Of a DNA stretch of 64,000 nucleotides, positions 42,343 to 51,725 are shown one piece after another (position 1 is the first letter of the stretch; each line of letters begins with the position of its first letter). Origin of the DNA: BPGX01 sp035405785 (GTDB lineage: Bacteria; Bacteroidota; Bacteroidia; B-17B0; Aurantibacillaceae); assembly GCA_035405785.1 (NCBI GenBank), contig DAONJS010000004.1, positions 158,232 through 222,231 of the forward strand, in the 5' to 3' direction. A model generated the notes under the pieces. That model was not told where the DNA came from. It saw only the letters and a program-made list of their open reading frames with translations, and did not search any database. Made by a program: the position numbers and the translations under genes.

Positions 42343-43578
42343 TTACTTTGAACATTGTATAATTAGCAGTGCTAAATCATCTTTCAAGGCATGATGTTGG
42401 CTTTGTAATTTGTTTATCCAGTTAATAATATGTTTTTTAATTTCAAGTGGAGAAAGATGTTTGTACTTTGAAATAAACTTTGTTATTTCATTTAAATCAA
42501 TATTAAATTCATCAAAGAAATCAGTAAATCCATCGGTATAAGAAAATAAAAACAATGTTTTATTAAATTCTAATATATTGACTTCAATGAATGGTAGTTG
42601 CTCTAAAAATCCTAATAAAGTAGTGCCTTTATCAAGATATTGTAATTTATCATCTAACCACAAAACAGGAGCATTGTGTCCTGCATTAATGTAGGTTAGT
42701 TGTTTGCTGAATAGATTTATTTTTCCTAAAAAAAGTGACACAAACTTTTCACCTTTTGCATTTTCTATTACTCTCTTATTGATTTGAATCACTATATCTT
42801 TTAGATTGTGTGTAAATTCAATAGCAGTGCGAAGTGCCGCTTGTATATTACTCATCAATAATGCTGCAGAAACGCCTTTACCAGATACATCAGCAATACA
42901 GAAAATATATTCGTGATTATTGAGTTGTATTACATCATAATAATCACCTCCTATTAAAGCAAAAGGAATATAATCAGCCGCAATTTTGATATTTTTATTA
43001 TATGGAAGTTTTTGTGGAAGTAAAAGCGATTGAACTTGTTTTGCTAATTCAATTTCTTTATTGATTTCTGCTTGTTCTATAGATTGACGATATAATTTTT
43101 TGTTTTCAATAGCAACTACAATAATGTTTGTAAGCGTCTGAACAAATGGTAAATGTTGAACAACAGGGCTCATTCCAATTTTATCAGGCCCTACATCACC
43201 CATTAATAAATATGCCAGTGGTAAATCTTTATGATAAACAGGTATTACGACATCAAACTCTTTACTAAATCCGCCTTTGAATGCAGAAAGTGTTTCTATA
43301 TCTTTAATGAGCAGTAATTCTTTTTCAAAATAAACTTTTTGATTTTTTTTCAAGCCAGCTTTTATTAAACATTCCCACTTCCAATCTTTTTCTTCACTGC
43401 TCGTAGATGTATTGATGAATAAACATAATTTTTGAATGGATAATGTATCTCGCAAAAATTTTTGATAAATGTCTAATAACTCATTGACAGAAGCATTATT
43501 ATTAATGGCTTTTGTGATATGTAAAAGTAAATTAAGTTTGAGGTCTTTAAGTTCCTTGTGAGAAAAAGTATTACTCAT
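42343..43578 (-). CDS. GAF-like/SpoIIE serine phosphatase (RsbU-like)
   Basis: This 411-residue soluble protein has an N-terminal GAF-like sensor region (about 15-165), a short helix, then a PP2C-type SpoIIE phosphatase domain (about 190-408) with GGDYYDVIQL, ADVSGKGVSAALLMSN and the metal-binding SYTDGFTD. Such proteins dephosphorylate anti-sigma antagonist proteins in partner-switching. No antagonist or kinase gene adjoins, so the target is unknown. The start codon overlaps the upstream stop by 1 bp (TAATG). Confidence 0.85.
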   Translation of the reverse strand: MSNTFSHKELKDLKLNLLLHITKAINNNASVNELLDIYQKFLRDTLSIQKLCLFINTSTSSEEKDWKWECLIKAGLKKNQKVYFEKELLLIKDIETLSAFKGGFSKEFDVVIPVYHKDLPLAYLLMGDVGPDKIGMSPVVQHLPFVQTLTNIIVVAIENKKLYRQSIEQAEINKEIELAKQVQSLLLPQKLPYNKNIKIAADYIPFALIGGDYYDVIQLNNHEYIFCIADVSGKGVSAALLMSNIQAALRTAIEFTHNLKDIVIQINKRVIENAKGEKFVSLFLGKINLFSKQLTYINAGHNAPVLWLDDKLQYLDKGTTLLGFLEQLPFIEVNILEFNKTLFLFSYTDGFTDFFDEFNIDLNEITKFISKYKHLSPLEIKKHIINWINKLQSQHHALKDDLALLIIQCSK

Positions 43579-44090
43579 TATTTGTTTAATAAATAAACCG
43601 ATGAATTCTTTTTTGTTGATAGAATTGCTTCTATATGATTTTGATAAGTGGTAGATAAAGTCATTCCAACAAAATCAGGATAAACGGGAAAACATTGATG
43701 ATTTCTATTGACTAATACAAGCACTCTTAATGAGGATAAAGGTATGGTTGAAAATAATTGTAAAGAATAAAAAAGTGTTTTTCCACTATTCAAAACATCG
43801 TCAATGATTAAAACATCCTTGTTTTTGATTTTTTCTAAAATAGAGGCATCAATTTTGGCAGAACCGATAGGATTTTTTTTATCAATTTTTATTTCACCTA
43901 AAATAATTTCTGTATCAATGTAAGATTGAATATTTTTTGAAATTCTTTCGGCTAACTTGCTTCCTTGTCCTTCAATTCCAAATACAAACAATTTTTTTGA
44001 ATTAAAATATCTTTCTGCAACTTCAATACTTAATCTTTGAATTTTTAGTTCTATATCTTCTGCATTCAGAAGTATTTTATTTACGCTCAT
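43578..44090 (-). CDS. Phosphoribosyltransferase-family protein
   Basis: This 170-residue type I phosphoribosyltransferase-fold protein has the PRPP loop VLIIDDVLNSGKTLFYSL and an N-terminal region like PyrR or HPRT-type proteins. The substrate is not evident; it may act in pyrimidine regulation or nucleobase salvage. It lies between dapA (4-bp gap) and the SpoIIE phosphatase (1-bp overlap), so all three are probably translated from one message. Confidence 0.78.
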   Translation of the reverse strand: MSVNKILLNAEDIELKIQRLSIEVAERYFNSKKLFVFGIEGQGSKLAERISKNIQSYIDTEIILGEIKIDKKNPIGSAKIDASILEKIKNKDVLIIDDVLNSGKTLFYSLQLFSTIPLSSLRVLVLVNRNHQCFPVYPDFVGMTLSTTYQNHIEAILSTKKNSSVYLLNK

Positions 44091-44094
44091 AAAA

Positions 44095-44985
44095 TTATTC
44101 TTTGCCTATTAACTTGATTTGCTTTTTAATTTCTGCCTGAACAGATTTGTTGGGTAATACTAATGGTAATCGTAAGTATGGCTGAATGATTGACAATTCA
44201 CTTAGGGCATATTTTATGCCACCAGGATTTCCATCTGCAAATAATTGTTCAGTAAAAAACATAAGTGAATAATGTAATTTTCTTGCTTTATCAAAATGGC
44301 CTGCTAACGCGAATCTTACCATATCAGAAAATCTTTTTGGATAAGCATTAGCAACTACAGAAATAACACCATCTCCCCCTGCGGCAATAATTGGTAAAGT
44401 TAAATTATCATCACCACTTATCACAAGAAAATTTTTAGGACGATGATGAATGATTTTCATTATTTGTTCAATATTTCCAGATGCTTCTTTGATACCTATA
44501 ATGTTTTTAAAGTCATTGGCTAAACGAATGGTCGTTTGCCATTGTATATTAGATGATGTTCTGCCGGGAACATTGTAAAGAATAATGGGTAAAGGAGAGT
44601 TTGTTGCAATGGCTTTGTAGTGCTGATAAATACCTTCCTGTGAAGGTTTATTGTAATATGGAGACACAGAGAGAATAGCAGAAAAACCGCTTAAATCATA
44701 AGATTTCAAATCATCTAAAATTTGGGATGTATTATTTCCACCTATTCCAAGAACAAGTGGAATTTTTTTATTGACTTCGTTTTTTACAATTTCAATAACT
44801 TTTTTCTTTTCATCTTTTGTAAGTGTAACACTCTCGCCAGTAGTGCCTAATACAACAATATATTCAACTTTTCCTTTAATTAAATGTTGAATGAGTTTTC
44901 TTAAACTTTGTTCATCAATTGCACCATTTTTTTTGAAAGGAGTAACAATGGCAACGCCAGTGCCGCGTAAATAAGATGATTGCAT
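44095..44985 (-). CDS. dapA: 4-hydroxy-tetrahydrodipicolinate synthase
   Basis: This 296-residue (beta/alpha)8 aldolase has GTGVAIVTPFKKNGAID at the start, GTTGESVTL for pyruvate binding, the tyrosine in LYNVPGRTSSN and the Schiff-base lysine in IIGIKEASGNI. It condenses pyruvate with aspartate semialdehyde in lysine and diaminopimelate synthesis. The subtilase gene precedes it by 3 bp on the same strand. Confidence 0.94.
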   Translation of the reverse strand: MQSSYLRGTGVAIVTPFKKNGAIDEQSLRKLIQHLIKGKVEYIVVLGTTGESVTLTKDEKKKVIEIVKNEVNKKIPLVLGIGGNNTSQILDDLKSYDLSGFSAILSVSPYYNKPSQEGIYQHYKAIATNSPLPIILYNVPGRTSSNIQWQTTIRLANDFKNIIGIKEASGNIEQIMKIIHHRPKNFLVISGDDNLTLPIIAAGGDGVISVVANAYPKRFSDMVRFALAGHFDKARKLHYSLMFFTEQLFADGNPGGIKYALSELSIIQPYLRLPLVLPNKSVQAEIKKQIKLIGKE

Positions 44986-44988
44986 AAT

Positions 44989-47760
44989 TTATTCTTTAAT
45001 AATTTTGAAGGTTTTAGAATTTTTTTCGTCTGCAAGTTTAATAAAATAAATTCCACTTTGCCATTCTTTTATTGAAAGGATAAACACATTGCTTGAAAAT
45101 TGATTGGTATAAATAATTTTACCTGTTACATCCATTACTTCTAAATTTTTTGGATGATTATTGTTAGTGATGATATAAACAAAATCTTTAGCAGGATTGG
45201 GGAACACTTGATATTCGTTATTAAAAGGAAAATTTTTGACAGATAGAGGTAAATTATCATACATCACTTGTGCCTGATTTGCAGAATTGATAAGGTCTTG
45301 CAAACTATCGCTAGCAATGATAGCAAATGCTACCTTAACAGTTTGACCAGCAGGAATACTTATTGGACCAGCGGACATAACTTCAATAACATCATTTCCA
45401 GTTGCACCTTGCCCTGCCGTTAATCGTTGAGTAGATAGGGTTGTATATTTTTCTGCTTTATCATAACCATCATACATATCAACGCCACCTGCTCCGCCAT
45501 TGATATTGTCAATAGCATAAAACACAGGATTAACTGTGTGCGTTAGTAATTTAATTCCTGCAAATAATGGCGTGCCAGTTATTCTGTATGAATATCCCAT
45601 TTTAGTAGGAGCATCGTAAGCACATTTGTTATCTCCAAAAGATGAAGCATCAATATCAAAGTCAGCGAAAATACCAGCATAAAAATTATTGAGAGTAGAA
45701 GATTGATTATTTTTGAAAGTATATTCCCATATAATAAATTTTGTATTTGGCGAAGTACTCCACGCAAATGTTCTTTGTTCTGTTTCAATATTCATAGGTG
45801 TGCTGGATGCCGCATCACTGAATTTTGTATAAGTATCCATATCACTTAATGCAGAAGTTGGAGAAATTTTTACGATGGGTGAAATTGTTGTAAATTCATT
45901 GTCGGTGCCACCGCTTGCATTTCTAACGCAATTAGAAACACTGGTAGTAGATACACCAAACATTAAACCAGCTTCGTAAAGTAAATTATTACCATTGTAA
46001 GTAAATCCTAATCCTTGTGTTTGATTAGGTGAATTATATCCAATTGTACCTTTGCTTGTAGCAGTAGAGAATACATCATTAACAGTGATATTGATATAAG
46101 TAGAGTTCATATAAACATAAAAAAACTGTGTCCATGAGTTAGTGCCATCTGAAATTAAAATTTTAAAAGTAATAGGTGTATTAGGAGCAAAATTAAAATT
46201 GACTTTAAAAGTAAATGGAGATAATGAATGATTTACGGATGCTAAAGTATTAAGATTACCTATTGTGAAAGTATTAGTAAGTGGAGTAACCTGTACAGTA
46301 GGTGATAAACAGGTTAATGTAGCGGTTACATTTGTGGTATTGGCTAAAAAGTTTTTGAAAACACCTGAAATTCTTAATGTATCACCATTTAAAAATAATC
46401 CATCATTATTATCATTAACATTGATAGATTGATAAACAACATAGGGAGCATTTGGATCATTGAGAGCTCTGTAAAGATTTAATCTGCCATTACCTAATTT
46501 ATTTTGATATGCAGAATTGCCAGATAAACCGTAGATATTATCAGCAGTTTGTCTGAGGCGATACATAGTTTGCAATGCATTGTATGATTGGAAATAAGAG
46601 CGAACTAAAGTTGCTCCACCTGCTACACAAGGCGAAGCCATAGAAGTACCACTTTGAAAAGAATATGAATTTGAATTCCATGTTGAATAAATACTACTTC
46701 CTGGTGCAGAAATACCAACATAATAACCATAGTTTGAAAAACTACTTTTTACATCACTGTTATCGGTGCTGGCTACTGCTAATACATTATCATAAGCAGC
46801 TGGATAAAACAATTCATCTTGACCATTATTTCCACAAGCCGCTACTACAAGAGCATCATAGTTAAAAGTAGCATAGTTGATAATATCTTGACCATATTGT
46901 CCGCCTGCTGTGCCTCCCCATGAGCAGTTAATAACTTTGCATCCATGTTCTGCAGCGTATTTAATACCTTCATAAGCGGCAATTAAACTTCCACTTGCAT
47001 CAGCAATTTTTACGGGCAGATATTTGCATTTGAAAGAAACTCCAGCAATACCGTTATTATTATCAGTTTTTGCGGCAGCAATACCACTTACATGAACACC
47101 GTGCTGATTTCCTTGCCATGTAGGGTCGTTGTCATTAGTACCTAAATCCCATCCTTGATAATTATCTACATAACCATCGTTGTCATTGTCAGTTCCGTCA
47201 ATTGGGTCGTTGTAATTTTTTTTAATGTTTTGTAAATCAGAGTGCGTTAATTCTGTGCCTGTATCTGTTATTCCAACAACGGTATTTGTATCACCCTGAT
47301 GAATGTTCCATGCGTTATAGGCCTGTATATTAGTTAAAGCATATTGTAATGAAGTGCCAGGATCATTGGGTGTATAAAAAAGTTGTGGTATGTAATGAGG
47401 TTCTGCATATTCTAGAGTATTGGTAGCCATCAAAGCACGAATGATTTTTTGCATGGGAATATTTGCAGCATATTTTATTTCATAAATTAAAGACAAATCC
47501 ACAAGTGGATACCCCCATTTGTTATATTTTCTTTGTGGTGGTTGTTGTTCAGGGAATTTTTTTCTTACAGAAGTAATTTGAATATTTTGAAAGATTTTTT
47601 GAAGTTCAGTAACATTGATATTATTCAAACTACACATTTCTCTGTATTGTGGTTTGACTTTAATAATAAGTGTATTAGGCAAATACTGAATATTTTGTGC
47701 AAATAATGATAATACACAAGTAGTTAATACTCCCATAATGATTTTACTGATTGTTTTCAT
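44989..47760 (-). CDS. Secreted subtilisin-like S8 peptidase with T9SS tail
   Basis: This 923-residue exported serine peptidase has a signal peptide (about 1-22, start MKTISKIIMGVLTT at 47760), an inhibitor-like propeptide and a subtilase domain with the aspartate in VVGITDTGTELTHSDL, histidine in NQHGVHVSGIAAA and serine in SGTSMASPCVAGG. It continues with beta-rich domains and a type IX sorting domain at the end (about 845-923, YQVFPNPAKDFVYI, KTFKIIKE). It probably degrades proteins outside the cell. I rejected the longer start at 47799 because the signal peptide begins at the internal Met. Confidence 0.92.
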   Translation of the reverse strand: MKTISKIIMGVLTTCVLSLFAQNIQYLPNTLIIKVKPQYREMCSLNNINVTELQKIFQNIQITSVRKKFPEQQPPQRKYNKWGYPLVDLSLIYEIKYAANIPMQKIIRALMATNTLEYAEPHYIPQLFYTPNDPGTSLQYALTNIQAYNAWNIHQGDTNTVVGITDTGTELTHSDLQNIKKNYNDPIDGTDNDNDGYVDNYQGWDLGTNDNDPTWQGNQHGVHVSGIAAAKTDNNNGIAGVSFKCKYLPVKIADASGSLIAAYEGIKYAAEHGCKVINCSWGGTAGGQYGQDIINYATFNYDALVVAACGNNGQDELFYPAAYDNVLAVASTDNSDVKSSFSNYGYYVGISAPGSSIYSTWNSNSYSFQSGTSMASPCVAGGATLVRSYFQSYNALQTMYRLRQTADNIYGLSGNSAYQNKLGNGRLNLYRALNDPNAPYVVYQSINVNDNNDGLFLNGDTLRISGVFKNFLANTTNVTATLTCLSPTVQVTPLTNTFTIGNLNTLASVNHSLSPFTFKVNFNFAPNTPITFKILISDGTNSWTQFFYVYMNSTYINITVNDVFSTATSKGTIGYNSPNQTQGLGFTYNGNNLLYEAGLMFGVSTTSVSNCVRNASGGTDNEFTTISPIVKISPTSALSDMDTYTKFSDAASSTPMNIETEQRTFAWSTSPNTKFIIWEYTFKNNQSSTLNNFYAGIFADFDIDASSFGDNKCAYDAPTKMGYSYRITGTPLFAGIKLLTHTVNPVFYAIDNINGGAGGVDMYDGYDKAEKYTTLSTQRLTAGQGATGNDVIEVMSAGPISIPAGQTVKVAFAIIASDSLQDLINSANQAQVMYDNLPLSVKNFPFNNEYQVFPNPAKDFVYIITNNNHPKNLEVMDVTGKIIYTNQFSSNVFILSIKEWQSGIYFIKLADEKNSKTFKIIKE

Positions 47761-47870
47761 AAAAAATTTTTGTGGAAATATAAGGAAAACATTTATCATA
47801 AAATAGGATTAAAGTACAATTTAAATTATCGCGAAAATTTTATGATATTTGCGGCATAAAAAATTTTAGT

Positions 47871-48428
47871 ATGGAAGATAAAAAAGTATTAGATACAGCA
47901 AGATCACAAATGGAAAAAGCCATTCAGCATTTAGAAATAGAACTTACAAAAATCAGAGCAGGTAAGGCCAATCCATCTATTTTAGAAAATGTGGTAGTAG
48001 ATTATTATGGCACAAAAGTTCCTATTTCTCAAACTGCCAGTATTAATACACTTGATGCTCGCACGCTTATTATTCAGCCATGGGAAAAAAATATGTTGCA
48101 ACCAATTGAAAAAGCCATTCAGTTAGCCAATCTTGGATTTAATCCTCAAAATGATGGAAGTGTAATTCGCATTAGTATTCCGCCTCTTACAGAAGAGCGT
48201 AGAAAAGAACTAGTAAAACTTTCTAAACAAATAGTTGAAGAAGCAAAAATAGGTGTTCGTAATGCTCGTAAAGAAGCAATGGAAACCGTAAAAAAATTAC
48301 AAAAAGAGGGCATGCCCGAAGACGAAGCAAAAGCATTAGAACAAAAAATTCAAAAATTGACAGATGAGTATGTTGCAAAGTGCGATAAACATTTAGAATT
48401 GAAAGAGAAAGAAATAATGACAGTGTAA
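47871..48428 (+). CDS. frr: Ribosome recycling factor
   Basis: This 185-residue protein has the RRF pattern: HLEIELTKIRAGKANPSIL near the start, PISQTASINTLDARTLIIQPW in the middle and IRISIPPLTEERRKELVK before the final helices. It splits post-termination ribosomes with EF-G. It is divergent from the subtilase and followed 9 bp later by a small membrane protein gene. Confidence 0.96.
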   Translation: MEDKKVLDTARSQMEKAIQHLEIELTKIRAGKANPSILENVVVDYYGTKVPISQTASINTLDARTLIIQPWEKNMLQPIEKAIQLANLGFNPQNDGSVIRISIPPLTEERRKELVKLSKQIVEEAKIGVRNARKEAMETVKKLQKEGMPEDEAKALEQKIQKLTDEYVAKCDKHLELKEKEIMTV

Positions 48429-48437
48429 AATTTTTTT

Positions 48438-48776
48438 ATGGCATTTATTAAAAAGTTATTACTCAGTAGTATTTTTATTTTTATTCTCCCTTATTTTTTG
48501 AAAGGAATAGCCATTCACGGTTTTTTGAATGCTTTATTATTTACACTAGCTCTTGCTTTTTTGAATAGTGTAGTTAAACCCATTTTGATTTTATTATCAT
48601 TGCCTATTACAGTGGTTACTTTTGGTTTATTTTTAATTATTATTAATACAGGGTTAGTTTATATGGCTTCGTATATTGTAAAAGGAGTTTATATTGATAG
48701 TTTCTTGCACGGAATTGTTTTTTCAATTATCATCAGTATCATTACTTCTATTGTAGATTGGGTTGTTTCTGATTAA
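48438..48776 (+). CDS. Small four-helix membrane protein (phage holin superfamily IV type)
   Basis: This 112-residue protein is nearly all hydrophobic with four predicted helices and the conserved LAFLNSVVKPILILLSLPITV, which marks PF04020. In spite of the family name it is a common chromosomal protein of unknown role. Its 3' end overlaps the opposing GNAT gene by 29 bp. Confidence 0.82.
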   Translation: MAFIKKLLLSSIFIFILPYFLKGIAIHGFLNALLFTLALAFLNSVVKPILILLSLPITVVTFGLFLIIINTGLVYMASYIVKGVYIDSFLHGIVFSIIISIITSIVDWVVSD

Positions 48777-49227
48777 GAGATAAAACTACATACTTTTCAG
48801 GTACAGAAAGTTGCGTTGTGCAATAATTCAATTTATCAATAATTTCAGAAGGTAAGTGATTTATATTTTGACAAACTTTAAATCCTAATTTTTCAAAGTA
48901 AGAAGGAATGATTGTAACAACATACAAATTTTTTGAAGGGTAATTTTCAATAAATTGATTGATGAGTGCTTGGCAAATTGTTTTACCAACACCTTTATTT
49001 CTAAACTTTTCAAAAACTCCTAAACTGCATAATTCTGCTGATGTTGGATAATGTCTGATTCTTCCAAAACCTGCAACTTCATCATTTTCCATTGTACCAA
49101 TAATAAAATCTTTTTTGTCTAATGCTCTATCATCCAAATGCATTTCTTCAATGCCTTTTTTTACAATTTCAAATTGTTTTTCAGTGCAGGCAGAAATTTT
49201 TATTTGTAATTTATCTCCAATAATCAT
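48748..49227 (-). CDS. GNAT-family N-acetyltransferase
   Basis: This 159-residue acetyltransferase has the acetyl-CoA motif CSLGVFEKFRNKGVGKTICQ and the following YVVTIIPSYFEKLGFKV, as in ArgA/NAT-like small GNATs. The substrate is unknown. The last 29 bp, coding for its final nine residues, overlap the end of the facing membrane protein gene. Its ATG overlaps the stop of the preceding secreted protein gene by 4 bp (ATGA). Confidence 0.85.
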   Translation of the reverse strand: MIIGDKLQIKISACTEKQFEIVKKGIEEMHLDDRALDKKDFIIGTMENDEVAGFGRIRHYPTSAELCSLGVFEKFRNKGVGKTICQALINQFIENYPSKNLYVVTIIPSYFEKLGFKVCQNINHLPSEIIDKLNYCTTQLSVPEKYVVLSLNQKQPNLQ

Positions 49228-51299
49228 CTTTTAATAATCAATTTTTTACTAAAAATTTTGTTATCAATATTTAGTATAACTGTATAATAACCTTCTGGAA
49301 GCATTGATATATCAATTATTTCAGAGTTTATACAAATCATTTCCTGACCTAATACATTCAAAATTTTTCCTTCCATTTTTTGATAAGATTTTGTTTGAAT
49401 GTAGATAAATTTATCAGCAGGATTTGGATACAAAATAACATCAGATTTTTTTTGTACTTCCGAAACGCTTACAAATTCTGGTGTAGAAAGCACTTTTATT
49501 TTTGTTGCATTTAAAATTTTTCTGTTTTCAATTAAAGTATCGTGTTCATATACAAATGCTACGATGTACATATTTCTAAAATTGTAACGAAAAACATTAT
49601 TAGCACTTGTGGGAATATTTAATGAATAGGATTTTGTATAAAGAGTGTTTATTGTGGGATTATTTGGAATCACATTGCCATCTCCATAAATCCCATTTGT
49701 TGCATTTTCTAATACCATTGAATGTTTATATTGATAAGCATTCAAAACAAAAGCATTAGCAGCATTTGAAAAATATCCTTGTTGATAATAATTTGAGTAT
49801 GGTGTGTAATAAAAATTTGATAATTGATTATAGCCATTGATAGTGGTATCAGCAGGATTGCCATGAATAGTATTTTCTACTAAATAAGCATTGATAAAAT
49901 ATTTTCCTTTTGCATCCTGAAAAAATTTTGCTGATACATCAAATTGAATGTTTCTTGAATTTGTATCTACATTTAAGTTAGTAATATACACTTCGCAGGG
50001 AGCGATACTGGATTTAAGTGTTGAGATATTTTGTCGCAATTCATTTCTAAAAAAATAATTTTTATTTTTATCTAATGAATAATTTCTGTTTAGCAGAATT
50101 GCTAATTGATTGTCAGGTAAATTAAAGAATTTTGTGTGTAAGTTGGCTATGTTTGTTTTCAATGAGTCATATTGATGGATTTGAATAGGAATAATATTAG
50201 TGTCTTGTTGCATAATGTTTATTAAAGTATCAGAATTTGCAGGGGCATCAGGAAATGAAGCATCGGTGATTTGTTCTAAAATAATTTTTGGAGATATAGA
50301 ATTTGATAATACAGATAAGTAATATGAAATAGTATCATTGAAATGATTTTGGTCTGTTTGTCCATTTACCTGATTAACCCAGATTTTTACTTTATATATT
50401 CCTGCTGTATTTATGCTAATAGTATTTGTAAATGCAACAGTATTTGTAGCAAGTGGATTTAAACTTGAACTTAAAGCAAAACTCTGATTATTATATGTAA
50501 TGCCCTGAATGCTGTATGCTAAATTGATATTTGATAAACTTTGATAACCGTTATTTATAACTTTTGTTTTCAAAAAAAACGGTTGATTGATGAGAACATA
50601 TTTTGGATTACCGATATTTTGAAGTGATGCATCGTAAGCGTAGGGTAAATTTTCTACTGTAATATCATCAATCCATAATTGATATTTTTGACGAGAGATA
50701 TTTTTGAAAGCCACTCTGATGCTTTGCCCTACGTAATTGGCTAATGATATACTTCTGTGAGTCCATTCTTGTTTTTCTCCGCCACCACTGGTGCTATTAT
50801 CATTGAGTTGAAAAACTTTTGTAGATGAAGTGAAAACTGCAGTATCATTGATAGAAGTGTTGGTAGTAATATACACTGCGTAACCATCTGCAAATGTAGG
50901 GTCTGGAGCCATTGCCTTCCAGTGCAAAACAGAATTGTTTGAAATACCATTTATCACAGGCAAAATAATCCATCTGCTTATTGATCTGTTACTATCTATC
51001 CATGATGTGGAAACTAAAAAAGTATCTTTTATAGCATTGTTATACACAACGCCCCAACCTTTATATCTTAAACTATCTGTATGAAAAGGGGCATTTGGAT
51101 GTAAAGACGAACCTTTGGTATTTGGGAAACCATCGCTCATTTCAATAAATCCAGATGGAACTGTTGTGTATAATGTAGTTGTGTATAATGTGGTGTATGT
51201 AGATAAACTTAATCCATTAAATTTTTCCTGAAAAATAATTTGTCCAGAAAGTAAAGTTGAAGATGAGATAATGATTAAAGTTGAGAAAAGTTTTTTCAT
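49224..51299 (-). CDS. Secreted protein with choice-of-anchor-J-like domain and T9SS tail
   Basis: This 691-residue exported protein has a signal peptide (about 1-20), an N-terminal jelly-roll-like domain (about 20-215, ending KYQLWIDDITVENL, as in choice-of-anchor J), a CARDB-like beta segment (about 220-335), a middle region similar in layout to Omp28-type proteins (about 340-600) and a C-terminal type IX sorting domain (VILYPNPADKFIYI to KLIIKR). No catalytic motif is visible. A role in adhesion or as surface layer is possible. Confidence 0.75.
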   Translation of the reverse strand: MKKLFSTLIIISSSTLLSGQIIFQEKFNGLSLSTYTTLYTTTLYTTVPSGFIEMSDGFPNTKGSSLHPNAPFHTDSLRYKGWGVVYNNAIKDTFLVSTSWIDSNRSISRWIILPVINGISNNSVLHWKAMAPDPTFADGYAVYITTNTSINDTAVFTSSTKVFQLNDNSTSGGGEKQEWTHRSISLANYVGQSIRVAFKNISRQKYQLWIDDITVENLPYAYDASLQNIGNPKYVLINQPFFLKTKVINNGYQSLSNINLAYSIQGITYNNQSFALSSSLNPLATNTVAFTNTISINTAGIYKVKIWVNQVNGQTDQNHFNDTISYYLSVLSNSISPKIILEQITDASFPDAPANSDTLINIMQQDTNIIPIQIHQYDSLKTNIANLHTKFFNLPDNQLAILLNRNYSLDKNKNYFFRNELRQNISTLKSSIAPCEVYITNLNVDTNSRNIQFDVSAKFFQDAKGKYFINAYLVENTIHGNPADTTINGYNQLSNFYYTPYSNYYQQGYFSNAANAFVLNAYQYKHSMVLENATNGIYGDGNVIPNNPTINTLYTKSYSLNIPTSANNVFRYNFRNMYIVAFVYEHDTLIENRKILNATKIKVLSTPEFVSVSEVQKKSDVILYPNPADKFIYIQTKSYQKMEGKILNVLGQEMICINSEIIDISMLPEGYYTVILNIDNKIFSKKLIIKR

Positions 51300-51319
51300 A
51301 AATAATTTTTTAGATGAAT

Positions 51320-51721
51320 TTATTCCAGCATCACTCTGTCTTTTCCGTCAAAGTTAGGGGATTGTATGCTTAATACTTTAAGTGGTTTTTTAGAAGTAGT
51401 AATAACCTTGTGTGGTGTGTTTTTTGGAATAAAAATTAAATCGTTTGGTTTAATAGTAAAAGTTTTATCACCTAATTGCATTTGACCTTCACCTTCTATT
51501 ACTAATACATGTTCAGAATGATTTAAGTGTTTGTGTAATTTCACTTCTTTTTTAATAACAATAATAAATCCAGATGCTAATGAATCTGATGATGTGCTTT
51601 TGACATACAAATTTTCAGTTTTTGAAAATTTACCAATAGTATCAATTGAAATATGCACTTGAGCATAAACTAATTGCATTAGCAATGTGATGGCAGTTAA
51701 TAACAAACCTTTTGTTTTCAT
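51320..51721 (-). CDS. Exported cupin-domain protein
   Basis: This 133-residue protein has a signal peptide (about 1-20) and a single cupin barrel, with HKHLNHSEHVLVIEGEGQM (metal-binding histidines and glutamate) and PKNTPHKVITTS (second motif). Small periplasmic cupins of this kind often have no known substrate. It lies between the 691-residue secreted protein and a TolC-like gene. Confidence 0.85.
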   Translation of the reverse strand: MKTKGLLLTAITLLMQLVYAQVHISIDTIGKFSKTENLYVKSTSSDSLASGFIIVIKKEVKLHKHLNHSEHVLVIEGEGQMQLGDKTFTIKPNDLIFIPKNTPHKVITTSKKPLKVLSIQSPNFDGKDRVMLE

Positions 51722-51725
51722 AGTT

